Positions 42,468 through 52,657 are shown, counted from the first letter of the stretch. The stretch: DNA of 64,000 bases from an uncultured delta proteobacterium (GCA_903875445.1 CAIQWD010000090.1:1-64000); one strand, 5' to 3'. A program made the numbers and translations. Notes: a model not told the origin generated them from the sequence alone.

Positions 42468-43343
42468 ATGAGCATTTTAATCAACTCAGAAACGCGTGTG
42501 CTTGTCCAGGGAATTACAGGCAAAGAAGGGCAGTTCCATACCCAGCAGTGTATTGCATATGGCACCAAGGTCGTCGCTGGGGTTACCCCGGGAAAAGGCG
42601 GTCAGAAGATGGATGGGGTGCCGGTTTTCAATACCGTACAGGACGCTCGGGACAAGACCGGAGCCAATGCCTCAATGATTCTCGTCCCCCCTCCTTTTGC
42701 CGCCGATGCCATTCTCGAGGCGATAGATGCCGGAGTGGAGGTAATTGTCTGCATAACTGAAGGTGTGCCGGTGATGGATATGCTCAGGGTAAAAAATTAC
42801 CTTGCTACCAAGCCGACAATAAGGCTGATCGGCCCCAATTGTCCCGGTATAATCACACCCGGTGAATGCAAGATAGGAATTATGCCCGGAGCCATTCACA
42901 CCCCCGGCGGACCGGTTGGCGTCGTGTCCCGTTCAGGAACCCTTACCTATGAAGTCGTGCACCAGTTAACCCAAGTCGGGCTCGGCCAGACGACATGTGT
43001 CGGCATTGGTGGCGATCCGGTAAATGGTACGGGGTTCATTGACTGTCTGAAGGCTTTCAATGAAGACCCGGCAACCAAGGCGGTGGTCATGGTCGGAGAA
43101 ATCGGCGGTAATGCCGAGGAGCAAGCTTCGGCATGGATAAAAGCAAATATGAAAAAACCAGTGGTTGGTTTTATCGCCGGACTCACTGCGCCTCCCGGTA
43201 GACGGATGGGACATGCCGGTGCCATTGTCAGTGGTGGGCAGGGGACTGCTTCCGCCAAAATCGAAGCCATGCAGCAATGCGGTATTTACGTCTGTAAAGA
43301 TCTTGGTTCCCTGGGGCGACTGTGCAAGGAAGTTTTTACCTGA
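42468..43343 (+). CDS. sucD: Succinyl-CoA synthetase, alpha subunit
   Basis: 291 residues, normal length, GGAAGGA ribosome-binding site. The CoA-binding Rossmann segment is [19 protein letters not shown], followed by GVTPGKGG and [10 protein letters not shown]. The phosphohistidine lies in [15 protein letters not shown]. It partners SucC, 36 bases upstream. The pair is often the energy-conserving step of succinate or propionate metabolism in Desulfobulbus-type organisms. Confidence 0.96.
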   Translation: MSILINSETRVLVQGITGKEGQFHTQQCIAYGTKVVAGVTPGKGGQKMDGVPVFNTVQDARDKTGANASMILVPPPFAADAILEAIDAGVEVIVCITEGVPVMDMLRVKNYLATKPTIRLIGPNCPGIITPGECKIGIMPGAIHTPGGPVGVVSRSGTLTYEVVHQLTQVGLGQTTCVGIGGDPVNGTGFIDCLKAFNEDPATKAVVMVGEIGGNAEEQASAWIKANMKKPVVGFIAGLTAPPGRRMGHAGAIVSGGQGTASAKIEAMQQCGIYVCKDLGSLGRLCKEVFT

Positions 43344-43478
43344 TCCCGATTAACGGAATTAATCTCCTTGCAGCAATTCTTGACACACCATAGGAAGAGT
43401 TGTGTGAAGAGGGATTAAAAACCAGCCTCAGATGGTGACATGCCGGAAACACAAGGATTTTTCTTTCAAGGAGAAACT

Positions 43479-45029
43479 ATGAAGACTGATGACCAACTGG
43501 AACATCTAAGAAAACTGAGAGATGAAGCCCGCTTGGGCGGTGGTCAAAAAAGAATCGATAAGCAGCATGAAAAAGGTCTGATGACCGCCAGGGAGCGCAT
43601 TGATCTGCTTTTGGATAAGGGTTCTTTCGAAGAATTCGATATGTTCAAGACCCATAGATGCAGGGATTTTGGCATGGATCAACAGGTCTTTTTGGGAGAC
43701 GGTGTAGTTACCGGGCATGGCACGGTCGATGGTCGTATTGTCTATGTTTTTGCCCAGGATTTCACGGTACTTGGAGGTTCCCTGTCGGAAACCTTTGCCG
43801 AAAAAATCTGCAAGATAATGGATCTCGCCATGAAAAATGGCGCTCCCGTGGTCGGCTTGAATGATTCCGGCGGGGCGCGCATTCAGGAAGGAATTGAGAG
43901 TCTTGCCGGTTATTCGGAAATTTTTCAACGCAATGTTATGGCCTCTGGGGTTGTTCCGCAGATCTCGGCGATTTTTGGCCCCTGTGCCGGTGGGGCGGTA
44001 TATTCGCCGGCCCTCACCGACTTTGTTATCATGGTCCAGAAGAAATCCTATATGTTTCTCACCGGCCCGAAGGTCGTCAAGTCGGTGACCCATGAAGATG
44101 TCAGCGAAGAAACTTTGGGCGGGGCGGCGATGCATGCCAGTCGCAGCGGGGTTGTTGATTATCCTGCTGGGTCAGGTGCCGATGCTATTGCCTATGTTCG
44201 CCGGCTGCTTTCCTTTCTGCCGCAGAATAATATGGAAAATCCTCCCCTTTTACCCTGCACCGATCCGCCCGATCGGGAGATTGTTGCACTCAACCAGATT
44301 ATTCCTGAAAATCCCAATGCTGCCTACGACATGAAGGAAGTTATCCTGCAAACAGTAGATAACAATGATTTTTTTGAGGTTAAGGAAAACTTCGCACCGA
44401 ATCTTTTAGTCGGGTTTGCCAGGTATAACGGGATGAGTGTCGGGATAGTTGCCAACCAACCGGCCCATCTCTCCGGCGTTCTTGATATCGACTCCTCAAT
44501 AAAGGGCGCTCGTTTTGTCAGGTTCTGCGATTGTTTCAATATTCCGGTTGTTACCTTTGTCGATGTTCCGGGCTTTTTGCCGGGAACGGCTCAAGAATTT
44601 GGCGGAGTTATCCGTAACGGTGCCAAAATTCTCTATGCCTTTGCCGAGGCGACTATCCCTAAGGTAACTGTTATCACGAGAAAGGCGTATGGCGGAGCTT
44701 ATTGCGTTATGTCTTCCAAGCATTTGCGCGGCGATATTAACTACGCCTGGCCCACAGCCGAAATTGCGGTAATGGGAGCAAGGGGCGCTGCTGGAGTATT
44801 GTATGGCAAGGATGCCCAAAAAGCCCCGGATCCAAGGGCATTTTTGGCAGAAAAGGAGAAGGAGTACCAGGATGCTGTTGCCAATCCCTACGTCGCTGCC
44901 CAACGCGGTTATATCGATGATATAATCGAGCCGTCGAAAACCCGGGCACGAATCATCAAGTCGCTGGGCCTTCTCCAGAATAAGCGAGATACAAATCCGA
45001 TGAAAAAGCATGGCAATATACCACTATAA
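43479..45029 (+). CDS. Methylmalonyl-CoA carboxyltransferase 12S / acyl-CoA carboxylase beta subunit
   Basis: 516 residues from ATG 43479, 5 bases after AAGGAG; an upstream in-frame ATG at 43440 would add 13 residues without such a site. The two crotonase-like carboxyltransferase halves are intact: [79 protein letters not shown] and [19 protein letters not shown]. It moves carboxyl between methylmalonyl-CoA and carboxybiotin. The fused 5S-biotin-carrier gene at 45703, and the absence of a biotin carboxylase or Na-pumping beta subunit, argue for a transcarboxylase. Propionyl-CoA carboxylase or decarboxylase use cannot be excluded. Confidence 0.92.
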   Translation: MKTDDQLEHLRKLRDEARLGGGQKRIDKQHEKGLMTARERIDLLLDKGSFEEFDMFKTHRCRDFGMDQQVFLGDGVVTGHGTVDGRIVYVFAQDFTVLGGSLSETFAEKICKIMDLAMKNGAPVVGLNDSGGARIQEGIESLAGYSEIFQRNVMASGVVPQISAIFGPCAGGAVYSPALTDFVIMVQKKSYMFLTGPKVVKSVTHEDVSEETLGGAAMHASRSGVVDYPAGSGADAIAYVRRLLSFLPQNNMENPPLLPCTDPPDREIVALNQIIPENPNAAYDMKEVILQTVDNNDFFEVKENFAPNLLVGFARYNGMSVGIVANQPAHLSGVLDIDSSIKGARFVRFCDCFNIPVVTFVDVPGFLPGTAQEFGGVIRNGAKILYAFAEATIPKVTVITRKAYGGAYCVMSSKHLRGDINYAWPTAEIAVMGARGAAGVLYGKDAQKAPDPRAFLAEKEKEYQDAVANPYVAAQRGYIDDIIEPSKTRARIIKSLGLLQNKRDTNPMKKHGNIPL

Positions 45030-45067
45030 CAGTCGCAAACAAGCCTGAGTATCATTAGGAGATCCAC

Positions 45068-45352
45068 ATGACAGTGAAGATTTTTATTAGACGCAAGGTG
45101 CAGGTTAATAATTCTGCAGAACTGACCCTTCTCCTCAAAAAATTGCGGGCTCTCGCTCTAGGACAACCCGGCTATCTTTCAGGAGAGACCTTCAATAGGA
45201 TAGATAAAAAGGACGAATGCATGGTGATTGGTACCTGGCGTTCGGTGGAAGACTGGAACAACTGGGTGAACAATCCGAAACGCATCGAAGTTCAGGCGGA
45301 GATAGACAGACTCCTTGGCGAGGAAACAGAATACGCCATGTACAGCGTCTAA
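45068..45352 (+). CDS. Small dimeric alpha/beta-barrel (ABM-like) protein in the transcarboxylase operon
   Basis: 94 residues. The pattern VKIFIRRKVQVN...GQPGYLSGETF...TWRSVEDWNNWVNNPKR resembles antibiotic-biosynthesis-monooxygenase (ABM) domain proteins, a ferredoxin-like fold used for many purposes, including haem degradation. The usual role-defining residues cannot be read off. It lies 38 bases after the 12S gene on the same strand, so co-expression is likely, but no transcarboxylase role is known to me. Function is unassigned. Confidence 0.75.
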   Translation: MTVKIFIRRKVQVNNSAELTLLLKKLRALALGQPGYLSGETFNRIDKKDECMVIGTWRSVEDWNNWVNNPKRIEVQAEIDRLLGEETEYAMYSV

Positions 45353-45441
45353 GATTGAGGTGTTCAAGACAAACAGTCGGGATTTTCATGCCGCCCATGG
45401 TACTGCTTTTTGCGTATCGGGTAGTGGAGGTAATAAAAATT

Positions 45442-45660
45442 ATGGGTGATGTGATGGCAGGTCAAAGAAAGAAAATGGCTGCCGCCCTGGCGGCCGTCAG
45501 TCTCTATCTGCAACAGGAGGAGGCTATGGCAACCCAAGAGCAGCATGCACTTCCGAAGACACCGCAGAGTTTTGAGTTCAGCCAGTGGGGACAGAGTGGG
45601 CGGCAGGAAATGATGGCCATGCGGAAATTAATTCAGCTGAGAGCGTTTACGCGCTTTTAA
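45442..45660 (+). CDS. Small biotin-dependent (de)carboxylase-associated subunit, putative
   Basis: 72 residues if started at ATG 45442, with GGAGG about 11 bases upstream; in-frame ATG codons at 45388 or 45397 would add a short hydrophobic stretch (MVLLFAYRVVEVIK). The middle KMAAALAAVSLYLQQEEA resembles the C-terminal part of gamma/delta-type subunits of oxaloacetate and methylmalonyl-CoA decarboxylases and related acyl-CoA carboxylase assembly proteins. The remainder is charged and disordered-looking. It lies between the 12S and 5S genes. An assembly or tethering role is inference. Confidence 0.6.
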   Translation: MGDVMAGQRKKMAAALAAVSLYLQQEEAMATQEQHALPKTPQSFEFSQWGQSGRQEMMAMRKLIQLRAFTRF

Positions 45661-45702
45661 TAGCATCAATAGCTAATGATGAGGAAAGAGGAGACACATA
45701 TA

Positions 45703-47670
45703 ATGAGCGATCAAGTGAAGATGACCCCGTTGAACTATTCCGCAGATCGGCCTAAGGCAAAGAATCCTGTGAAGATCATGGATCTGTCGTTGCGTGACGG
45801 CCATCAGTCCCTTTTCGCTACCCGTGGGCGTACGGAGGATATGATCCCGGTAGCCGAGTTGATGGACGAGGTTGGGTTCTGGGCAATCGAAACCTGGGGT
45901 GGCGCTACCTTCGATACCATGCACCGTTTTCTCAACGAGGATCCTTGGGAGCGTTTGCGCACCTTGAAACGCTATATCAAAAAAACCCCTTTCTCCATGC
46001 TGCTGCGGGCGCAGAACCTTGTCGGTTATCGGAACTATGCCGACGACCTGGCCTTTGCTTTTGTTGAGCGAGCAGCGGAAAACGGTATGGATATCTTCAG
46101 GACCTTTGATGCCTTAAACGATTATCGCAACTTTGAGACGGTGGTCAAACAGATTAAAAAAAGCGGCAAACATTTTCAAGGCTGCATCTGTTACACCCTC
46201 ACCGAACCACGTCTTGGTGGGGAAGTTTACAATCTCGAGTATTATACGGATAGGGCAAAAACCCTGGAATCGATGGGGGCCGATTCCGTGTGTGTCAAGG
46301 ATATGGCCGGGTTGCTGGCTCCCTACGATGCCTATCCACTCATCAAGGCCCTGAAAAAGGCGGTGAAGATACCCATTCACCTGCACAGCCATTTTACCTC
46401 CGGCATGTCGCCGATGACCCACCTCAAGGCCATCGAGGCGGGCGTCGATATTATCGATACCTGCATGACTCCCTACGCTTACAGAACCTCCCATGCGGCT
46501 GTTGAGCCGTTGGTTATGGCCCTTTTGGGGACAAATCGCGATACCGGCTTTGATATTAAGAAACTTGCCGAAATTAATGATATTTTCGAGAAACAGGTGA
46601 TGCCGAAATACAAGCACCTGCTCGATGACTCGAAGGTTTCCATTATCGATATCAATGTACTGCTGCATCAGACCCCGGGCGGCATGTTGTCGAACCTGGT
46701 CAATCAATTGCGGGAGATGGACGCCCTCGATAAGATTGATGAGGTGTACAAAGAACTGCCAAGGGTGCGCAAAGACCTCGGTCAGATCCCCCTTGTTACC
46801 CCGACAAGCCAGATCGTCGGAGTGCAGACCGTCAACAATGTCCTGCATGACACTCCCGGTGAACGATACAAGATGATTACCGGTCAGGTGAAAGATCTCT
46901 GTTTCGGATTGTATGGCAAGACGGCTGTGCCTATTAATGCGGAATTGCAAGCAAAGGCTCTGAAAGGCTATCCCCGTGGAGAAAAACCGATCACCTGCCG
47001 TCCAGCCGAGGTTCTAGAACCGGAACTGGCCAAGGCGAAAGCCGAGATCGGTGATTTGGCAGCAGATATGGATGACCTCATTTTGTATGCCCAGTTCCCG
47101 GTCACCGGTAAGAAATTCCTTGAATGGAAGTATGGTAAAGCCGAGGTGCCCGCCAGTGTGCTGCCGATTACTATTGAAGATGTGAAGAAAAAAGATGAAC
47201 TTGTGAAAAAGGCTTTGGCCGGTAAACTCGTTGAGGTGAAGCAGGTCGAAAAACCACTGAAGACTCAATCGGTCAGAACCTTTAACGTTTTCATCGATGA
47301 TGAATTCTATGCGGTCGAGGTTGATCCCGTAGGAAACACCCATCTTGTGTCTCCTCCCCAGCCAGCTGTCGCCGCCCCTGCCGCGGCCCCGGTCGCCGCT
47401 GCCCCATTGAAGGCCCCGGCTCCCGCCCCGGCCCCGGAACCGGCACATCTAGGGGAGGGAACGGTTCTTCTGGCGCCTATGCCTGGAATGATCGTTAAAT
47501 ATATGGTAAAAGCTGGAGATCAGGTAAAACAAGGCGACCCCATTGTTATCCTTGAAGCCATGAAGATGGAAAATGCCCTTACCGCACCCTGTGCGGGGAA
47601 GGTTCAGGGTATCAAATTTTCCAGTGGTGACACTGTGGCAAAAGGTGCCGTTCTCTGTGTGATCGATTAA
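45703..47670 (+). CDS. Transcarboxylase 5S subunit fused to biotin carboxyl carrier domain (pyruvate/oxaloacetate carboxyltransferase)
   Basis: 655 residues from ATG 45703 (AGAGGAG nine bases upstream; a start at 45676 is possible). Residues about 15-300 are the TIM-barrel carboxyltransferase domain (DLSLRDGHQSLFATR, IETWGGATFD, HLHSHFTSGMSPM with metal-binding His residues). The conserved carboxylase domain follows to about 520, then an Ala/Pro-rich linker (about 550-590) and a biotinyl domain with the biotinylated Lys621 in LEAMKMENAL. It carboxylates pyruvate to oxaloacetate or the reverse, with carboxybiotin as carrier. In Propionibacterium the 5S and 1.3S subunits are separate; here they are one chain. 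Confidence 0.93.
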   Translation: MSDQVKMTPLNYSADRPKAKNPVKIMDLSLRDGHQSLFATRGRTEDMIPVAELMDEVGFWAIETWGGATFDTMHRFLNEDPWERLRTLKRYIKKTPFSMLLRAQNLVGYRNYADDLAFAFVERAAENGMDIFRTFDALNDYRNFETVVKQIKKSGKHFQGCICYTLTEPRLGGEVYNLEYYTDRAKTLESMGADSVCVKDMAGLLAPYDAYPLIKALKKAVKIPIHLHSHFTSGMSPMTHLKAIEAGVDIIDTCMTPYAYRTSHAAVEPLVMALLGTNRDTGFDIKKLAEINDIFEKQVMPKYKHLLDDSKVSIIDINVLLHQTPGGMLSNLVNQLREMDALDKIDEVYKELPRVRKDLGQIPLVTPTSQIVGVQTVNNVLHDTPGERYKMITGQVKDLCFGLYGKTAVPINAELQAKALKGYPRGEKPITCRPAEVLEPELAKAKAEIGDLAADMDDLILYAQFPVTGKKFLEWKYGKAEVPASVLPITIEDVKKKDELVKKALAGKLVEVKQVEKPLKTQSVRTFNVFIDDEFYAVEVDPVGNTHLVSPPQPAVAAPAAAPVAAAPLKAPAPAPAPEPAHLGEGTVLLAPMPGMIVKYMVKAGDQVKQGDPIVILEAMKMENALTAPCAGKVQGIKFSSGDTVAKGAVLCVID

Positions 47671-47674
47671 CCTT

Positions 47675-47720
47675 GATGGGGCACGGGACTAAATCTTGTG
47701 CCCCATCAGTCTTTCGTTTT
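47675..47720 (+). terminator. Terminator after the 5S-biotin-carrier gene
   Basis: GATGGGGCAC (47675-47684) and GTGCCCCATC (47698-47707) form a perfect 10-base stem, followed by a T-rich tract ending near 47720. It begins 5 bases past the stop codon and closes the sucCD-transcarboxylase string. Confidence 0.8.
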
Positions 47721-47730
47721 TGGGGTGTTT

Positions 47731-48240
47731 ATGATAATAAAAGAGCTGAATGGACATACCCCGAAGTTCGGTAAGGATTGTTTTTTGGCCGAGAATGCCG
47801 TCATCGTTGGTGATGTGGTGATGGGTGATCAGTGCAGTATCTGGTACAATGCCGTGATTCGTGGCGATGTTCACTATATTCGCATGGGTAACAAGGTGAA
47901 CATACAGGATGGCGCCGTAGTTCACTGTACCTATCAGAAATCGCCGACCACTATCGGCAATAACGTCTCGGTTGGCCACAATGCCATCGTGCACGGCTGC
48001 ACTATTCAGGATAATGTGCTGGTGGGAATGGGGGCGATTGTCATGGATGATTGTGTCGTCGAAAGCAATTCAATTGTAGCTGCCGGTGCCGTGGTCACCC
48101 AAGGTACACGTGTAGAGGCGGGGACGATCTATGCCGGTGTACCGGCCAGGAAGGTGAAAGATATCAGCCGCGAGCTGATCTCCGGTGAAATTGAAAGGAT
48201 AGCCAACAACTATATCAAATACGCCGGCTGGTACAAATAG
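47731..48240 (+). CDS. Gamma-carbonic-anhydrase-like hexapeptide-repeat protein
   Basis: 169 residues from ATG 47731 with GGGGTG upstream; a longer frame starts inside the terminator. The left-handed beta-helix repeats are clear (AVIVGDVVMGDQCSIWYNAV, IRGDVHYIRMGNKVNIQDGA, VGHNAIVHGCTI, LVGMGAIVMDDC). Candidate zinc-binding histidines are in VVHCTY, SVGHN and IVHGC, the arrangement of the gamma-CA/PaaY/YrdA group. Carbonic anhydrase activity would supply or remove bicarbonate near carboxylation steps, but many YrdA-like members are inactive. Convergent with meaB. Confidence 0.9.
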   Translation: MIIKELNGHTPKFGKDCFLAENAVIVGDVVMGDQCSIWYNAVIRGDVHYIRMGNKVNIQDGAVVHCTYQKSPTTIGNNVSVGHNAIVHGCTIQDNVLVGMGAIVMDDCVVESNSIVAAGAVVTQGTRVEAGTIYAGVPARKVKDISRELISGEIERIANNYIKYAGWYK

Positions 48241-48269
48241 CAGCTTTGCAGTCAGCCCTGCAACCGTTT

Positions 48270-49259
48270 TTATTTATCGACCTGCTTATATAAAAAGGCA
48301 AGCAGTGCGTCGGCTGCCGCAGTCGGCGATGTCTTTTTTTCTTCCACGTTCTTTCGTAACGCCGCCAAGGTCTGGCGCACATGCGGGGTATTGTAGAACC
48401 ACTGACGCAATCCCTCGTCAAGGAGAAAGGCCATCCAGTCGAGGGCCTGGGTTTTTCTCTTTTCCTCCATCTCGCCGCTTACGGTCAGTTTGTCCCGATG
48501 TTCCAGAATAGTTTTCCAGATTGTATTGATACCTTTGCCCTCGATAGCGCTGCAGGTAAGCACCGGGGGGCTCCAATTCGGGCTGTTGGGCATGAGCATG
48601 TGCAAGGCGGTCTGATATTCCTTCCTGGCTATCTCTGCCCGTAACAGGTTGTCGCCATCGGCCTTATTGATGACAATGGCGTCAGCTACTTCCAGAACCC
48701 CTTTTTTTATTCCTTGCAGTTCGTCTCCCGCCCCGGCAATCATCAGTACCAGGAAAAAATCGACCATGGAGGCGACGGTGGTCTCAGATTGACCGACGCC
48801 AACCGTTTCTATTATCACCACATCATATCCTGCCGCTTCGCAGGCGAGCATGGTCTCGCGGGTTTTTCTGCCGACGCCGCCGAGGGTTCCACTCGATGGC
48901 GATGGGCGGATAAAGGCGTTCGGATCGACCGCCAGTTGTTCCATGCGAGTCTTGTCGCCGAGGATACTGCCGCCGCTACGGCTGCTGCTAGGGTCAATGG
49001 CAAGGACGGCGACGCGGTGGCCGAGTTTGGTGAGCATCGTCCCGAAACTTTCGATATAGGTGCTTTTCCCCGCACCCGGAACGCCGGTTATACCAATACG
49101 GGTGCCACGACCGGTAAAAGGCAGGAGCTTATCGACAATAATTCTGGCCAGTTCCTGATGGGCCGGGAGTGTGCTTTCGATGAGGGTGATGGTTCTGGCA
49201 AGTGTCAGGCGATCACGATTGAGAACGCCTGACACATAATGTTGGGGATCGTTTACCAT
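48270..49259 (-). CDS. meaB: MeaB/ArgK-type GTPase, methylmalonyl-CoA mutase chaperone
   Basis: 329 residues if begun at ATG 49259 (MVNDPQHYVSGVLNRDR); an in-frame ATG at 49286 is possible and neither has a clear ribosome-binding site. G-protein motifs: GITGVPGAGKSTYIES (P-loop), AIDPSSSRSGGSILGDKTRM, DVVIIETVGVGQSE and VINKADGDN. It gates adenosylcobalamin loading and protects methylmalonyl-CoA mutase. It lies 110 bases downstream of the mutase gene with a strong hairpin between. Confidence 0.93.
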   Translation of the reverse strand: MVNDPQHYVSGVLNRDRLTLARTITLIESTLPAHQELARIIVDKLLPFTGRGTRIGITGVPGAGKSTYIESFGTMLTKLGHRVAVLAIDPSSSRSGGSILGDKTRMEQLAVDPNAFIRPSPSSGTLGGVGRKTRETMLACEAAGYDVVIIETVGVGQSETTVASMVDFFLVLMIAGAGDELQGIKKGVLEVADAIVINKADGDNLLRAEIARKEYQTALHMLMPNSPNWSPPVLTCSAIEGKGINTIWKTILEHRDKLTVSGEMEEKRKTQALDWMAFLLDEGLRQWFYNTPHVRQTLAALRKNVEEKKTSPTAAADALLAFLYKQVDK

Positions 49260-49313
49260 TGAACAAGAGGTGTTTGCTGGGCCCATTGGCTCAGATTGCT
49301 GAAAACCGGCGGG

Positions 49314-49351
49314 GCAGACTTGGCGGGGCAGGGGAGGCCCGCCAAGTCTGC
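49314..49351. repeat. 14-bp perfect inverted repeat between the mutase and meaB
   Basis: GCAGACTTGGCGGG (49314-49327) and CCCGCCAAGTCTGC (49338-49351) enclose a 10-base loop. The stem is GC-rich and lies just after the mutase stop codon on the leftward transcript, with no T-run. It could lower meaB expression relative to the mutase or stabilise the mRNA 3' end. Confidence 0.75.
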
Positions 49352-49368
49352 AGCCGGAAGATGACATA

Positions 49369-51510
49369 CTATTTGAGATATTTTTCTTCCAGCAAAGTAA
49401 GAGTTTTGTCGGCAGATTCGGGGATCGGTGTGCCCGGCCCAAAAACCGCTTTAACTCCGGCTTGGTAGAGGAAGTCATAATCCCCAGGGGGGATAACTCC
49501 GCCGGCTACGACGAGAATTTCACCGCCGCCGATTTTTTTCAGCTCTTCAATGAGGGCCGGGATGAGTGATTTGTGCCCGGCCGCAAGACTTGAGGCGCCA
49601 ACGACGTGGACGTCGTTTTCAATGGCCATTTTTGCAGCCTCTTCAGGGGTCTGGAACATCGGGCTGATGTCAACATCGAAACCGAGGTCGGCATAGGCGC
49701 TGGCAACAACCTTGAACCCCCGATCATGGCCGTCCTGACCCATTTTGGTTACCAAGAGGCGTGGGCGTCGCCCCTGTTTTTCAAGGAACGTATTGGTTCG
49801 CTGTTTGATTGCGGCGATGACCTTGTTGTCGCCCGTGTATTCCGACGAATAGGCACCGGAGATGCAGCGGGTAGTGGCGACAAAGCGGCCAAATACCGCT
49901 TCGATGGCATTGGAAATTTCACCTACCGTGGCCCTTGATCGAACCGCCGGGAGTGCGGCTTCCAGGATGTTTCCGCCGTTTTTCGCGGCATTGGTAAGAT
50001 CCGTCAGCGCTCTTTCGACAGCAGCCTTGTCGCGGCTGGCTTTTATTTCCTTGATGCGGGCAATCTGTTCATCGCGAACCGAAGCCGGTACCTCGCGCAC
50101 CTCGAAATCGATTTTTTCGTTGGCCAGTTTGTATTTGTTGACCCCGACTATGACATCCAAGCCCTGGTCGATGCGGGCCTGCTTTCTGGCAGCGGATTCC
50201 TCGATACGCAGCTTTGGCATGCCGCTTTCGATGGCCTTGGCCATTCCGCCCAGTTCTTCAATCTCGTTAATTATTTTCTGAGATTCGTTGATGATGCTGT
50301 TGGTCAATGATTCGAGATAGTAGGAACCGCCCAAGGGGTCGATGACATGACAGATCTGCGATTCTTCCTGGATGATTATCTGGGTATTGCGGGCAATGCG
50401 GGCGGAAAAATCGGTCGGCAAGCCAATGGCCTCATCGAAAGAATTGGTATGCAGGGACTGGGTTCCGCCAAGTGCCGCCGTCATGGCCTCAAGGGTTGTG
50501 CGAATGACGTTGTTGTACGGATCCTGCTCGGTGAGACTCCACCCCGAGGTTTGGCAATGGGTGCGGAGCATGGAGGATTTGGCGTTTTTCGGGTTAAACT
50601 GGCTCATCAGCCGGTACCAGAGGAATCTGGCGGCACGCAGCATGGCGATATCCATAAAGAAATTCATGCCGATGCCGAAAAAGAAAGAGAGCCGCGGGGC
50701 GAAGGTATCGACATCCATGCCGCTCTTCAATGCCGCCTTTACGTATTCGACGCCATCGGCCAAGGTAAAGGCAGTCTGCAGAACGCTATTGGCACCCGCT
50801 TCCATCATGTGGTAACCGCTGATACTGATGGTATTGTATTTGGGCATCTCCTTGGAACAGTAGGCCATGATATCGGAGATGATGCGCATTGATGGGGTGG
50901 GCGGGTAGATGTAGGTGTTTCTGGTAAGGTACTCTTTGAGAATGTCATTCTGGATAGTACCTTCCAGTTTGTCGTGGGCAACACCCTGTTCTTCAGCGGC
51001 GACAATGTATCCTGCAAGAATCGGAATAACGGCGCCGTTCATGGTCATCGAGACTGACATCTGATCAAGAGGGATACCGTTGAAAAGGATTTTCATATCC
51101 TCAACGGAATCTATGGCCACACCCGCCTTGCCGATATCGCCGGCAACCCGCGGATGATCGGAATCATAACCTCGATGGGTAGCCAGGTCGAAGGCGACCG
51201 ACAGGCCTTTTTGGCCGGCGGCCAGGGCCTTGTGATAAAAGGCATTCGATTCCTTGGCGGTTGAAAAACCGGCATATTGGCGAATGGTCCACGGTCGACC
51301 GGTATACATAGTGGCCATGGGCCCCCGGACATAAGGAGCCATGCCGGGGAGAGTGTTGACCGACTCCATTCCTTCCAGGTCTTCGGCGGTATAGAGAGGT
51401 TTGACTTTAATACCTTCCGGGGTCATCCATGAAAGTGTTTCGACGGATTTACCCTTCATCTGTTTTTCAGCTATCTCTGTCCATTTCGGCAGTTTTGGAT
51501 GGTGTGCCAT
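49369..51510 (-). CDS. Methylmalonyl-CoA mutase (adenosylcobalamin-dependent)
   Basis: 713 residues carrying both parts of the enzyme in one chain. The substrate-binding barrel (about 1-560) shows [51 protein letters not shown] and HTNSFDEAI. The cobalamin-binding domain (about 580-705) has the lower-axial-ligand motif DGHDRG with His595, then [13 protein letters not shown]. It interconverts methylmalonyl-CoA and succinyl-CoA. It is encoded with meaB downstream and the epimerase about 60 bases upstream on the same strand. Confidence 0.97.
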   Translation of the reverse strand: MAHHPKLPKWTEIAEKQMKGKSVETLSWMTPEGIKVKPLYTAEDLEGMESVNTLPGMAPYVRGPMATMYTGRPWTIRQYAGFSTAKESNAFYHKALAAGQKGLSVAFDLATHRGYDSDHPRVAGDIGKAGVAIDSVEDMKILFNGIPLDQMSVSMTMNGAVIPILAGYIVAAEEQGVAHDKLEGTIQNDILKEYLTRNTYIYPPTPSMRIISDIMAYCSKEMPKYNTISISGYHMMEAGANSVLQTAFTLADGVEYVKAALKSGMDVDTFAPRLSFFFGIGMNFFMDIAMLRAARFLWYRLMSQFNPKNAKSSMLRTHCQTSGWSLTEQDPYNNVIRTTLEAMTAALGGTQSLHTNSFDEAIGLPTDFSARIARNTQIIIQEESQICHVIDPLGGSYYLESLTNSIINESQKIINEIEELGGMAKAIESGMPKLRIEESAARKQARIDQGLDVIVGVNKYKLANEKIDFEVREVPASVRDEQIARIKEIKASRDKAAVERALTDLTNAAKNGGNILEAALPAVRSRATVGEISNAIEAVFGRFVATTRCISGAYSSEYTGDNKVIAAIKQRTNTFLEKQGRRPRLLVTKMGQDGHDRGFKVVASAYADLGFDVDISPMFQTPEEAAKMAIENDVHVVGASSLAAGHKSLIPALIEELKKIGGGEILVVAGGVIPPGDYDFLYQAGVKAVFGPGTPIPESADKTLTLLEEKYLK

Positions 51511-51571
51511 GGTGTAACTCCTAGTTAACGGTGTTCAAGCCCAAGAAGGGCGGATAGTGGGGGAGAGGGAA

Positions 51572-51973
51572 TCAACGCTCACAAAGTTCAACAAGCACAC
51601 CTCCGGTGGCTTTGGGGTGCAGGAAGGCAATCTTTGCCCCACCCGCACCGATTCGCGGTTGCTGGTCGATAAGCTGGATGCCTTTTTCCTTCAGTTCCTG
51701 CAGGGCCGCTTCGATATTGGCGACGCGAAATGCCACATGCTGGAAGCCGGTCCCCTTTTTTTCAATGAATTTAGCAACCGGACCGTCCGGGGAGGTTGAT
51801 TCAAGAAGCTCCACCTCACTTTCTCCGATCGGGAAAAATGCCGTTGTAACTTTCTGGGTTTCCACTGTTTCCGCGCCCTCGAATTTAAGACCGAGAACAT
51901 CGGACCAGAAGTTTTTTCCATCTTCAATGCTGTTGACAGCTATTCCCAGGTGGTCAATCTTAAGTATCTCCAT
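51572..51973 (-). CDS. mce: Methylmalonyl-CoA epimerase
   Basis: 133 residues from ATG 51973, preceded by GGAGG; a longer frame to 51994 is not needed. Vicinal-oxygen-chelate fold with MEILKIDHLGIAVNS (metal ligand His8), the second half beginning GTGFQHVAFRV, and the C-terminal GVLVELCE containing the catalytic/metal Glu. It interconverts (S)- and (R)-methylmalonyl-CoA, joining the transcarboxylase product to the mutase. It heads the epimerase-mutase-meaB group; the TetR gene lies 72 bases upstream. Confidence 0.95.
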   Translation of the reverse strand: MEILKIDHLGIAVNSIEDGKNFWSDVLGLKFEGAETVETQKVTTAFFPIGESEVELLESTSPDGPVAKFIEKKGTGFQHVAFRVANIEAALQELKEKGIQLIDQQPRIGAGGAKIAFLHPKATGGVLVELCER

Positions 51974-52045
51974 GGTATGCCTCCAATGAGTCAAAGTTGT
52001 TGCCCGCAGGGCGTTATTGAGCGGTTTTATCGGTTTTATCGAAAG

Positions 52046-52657
52046 TTAAAGGGTGGTTCCCGGCAAATTTTTCTGCGGATTGGCCATCCCTTGCCAGACC
52101 ATTTCGAACATGATGTTGGCCTGTTCGGACAGACTGCCTTTTTTGCCACGGAGGATCCACATGAAAAAACTCCGCTGCACAAATCCCATAAAAAAATCAA
52201 GGAGGGTCCCGGCTCGTACATGGGGGTTGAGAATGCCCTCCTTCTGCCCCTGGCGGAGGACATCGATCATCAGCGACATCATCCGCGGCTGGGCAAAGGT
52301 TTCATCGGCCATCCAGGTCTTCATCGGCAGGGTCATGAAAACTATTCTGCCGAGGCCTTCGTGTCTTTCATAGTAGTCAAGCTGGAGCCAGAACACCTTG
52401 CGGAGCTTTTCCTTCATGTTTTCTATGCCTTGAAGGTGGTCGACAATGCGGTCGGTCAGCTTACCCATCCAGATATCGACAAAGGCGAAAACCAATCGCT
52501 CCTTGCTGCCATAATGTTTGTAGATAGTGGTGAAACTCACTCCAGCTTTGGCGGCAATGTCGCGGATGGAGGCCCGGTGAAAGTCGGATTGGGAAAAAAT
52601 TTCCAAAACGGCTTTTTCAAGTCTTGCATGGATGTCGCCGCTTAATTCATCTAACAT
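52046..52657 (-). CDS. TetR-family transcriptional regulator
   Basis: 203 residues. The N-terminal helix-turn-helix (about 12-58) contains SIRDIAAKAGVSFTTIYKHYGSKERLVFA, shown here in part: AGVSFTTIYKHYGSKE. The C-terminal ligand domain is helical with no diagnostic motif. Being first in the leftward run with epimerase, mutase and meaB, it may repress the propionate genes in response to an acyl-CoA; this is inference from position only. Confidence 0.9.
   Translation of the reverse strand: MLDELSGDIHARLEKAVLEIFSQSDFHRASIRDIAAKAGVSFTTIYKHYGSKERLVFAFVDIWMGKLTDRIVDHLQGIENMKEKLRKVFWLQLDYYERHEGLGRIVFMTLPMKTWMADETFAQPRMMSLMIDVLRQGQKEGILNPHVRAGTLLDFFMGFVQRSFFMWILRGKKGSLSEQANIMFEMVWQGMANPQKNLPGTTL

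Noticed and set aside
43479..47670. Sodium-pumping methylmalonyl-CoA or oxaloacetate decarboxylase
   Set aside because: The alpha-type and carrier domains fit, but the membrane beta subunit is absent; with 12S present a transcarboxylase is more likely.
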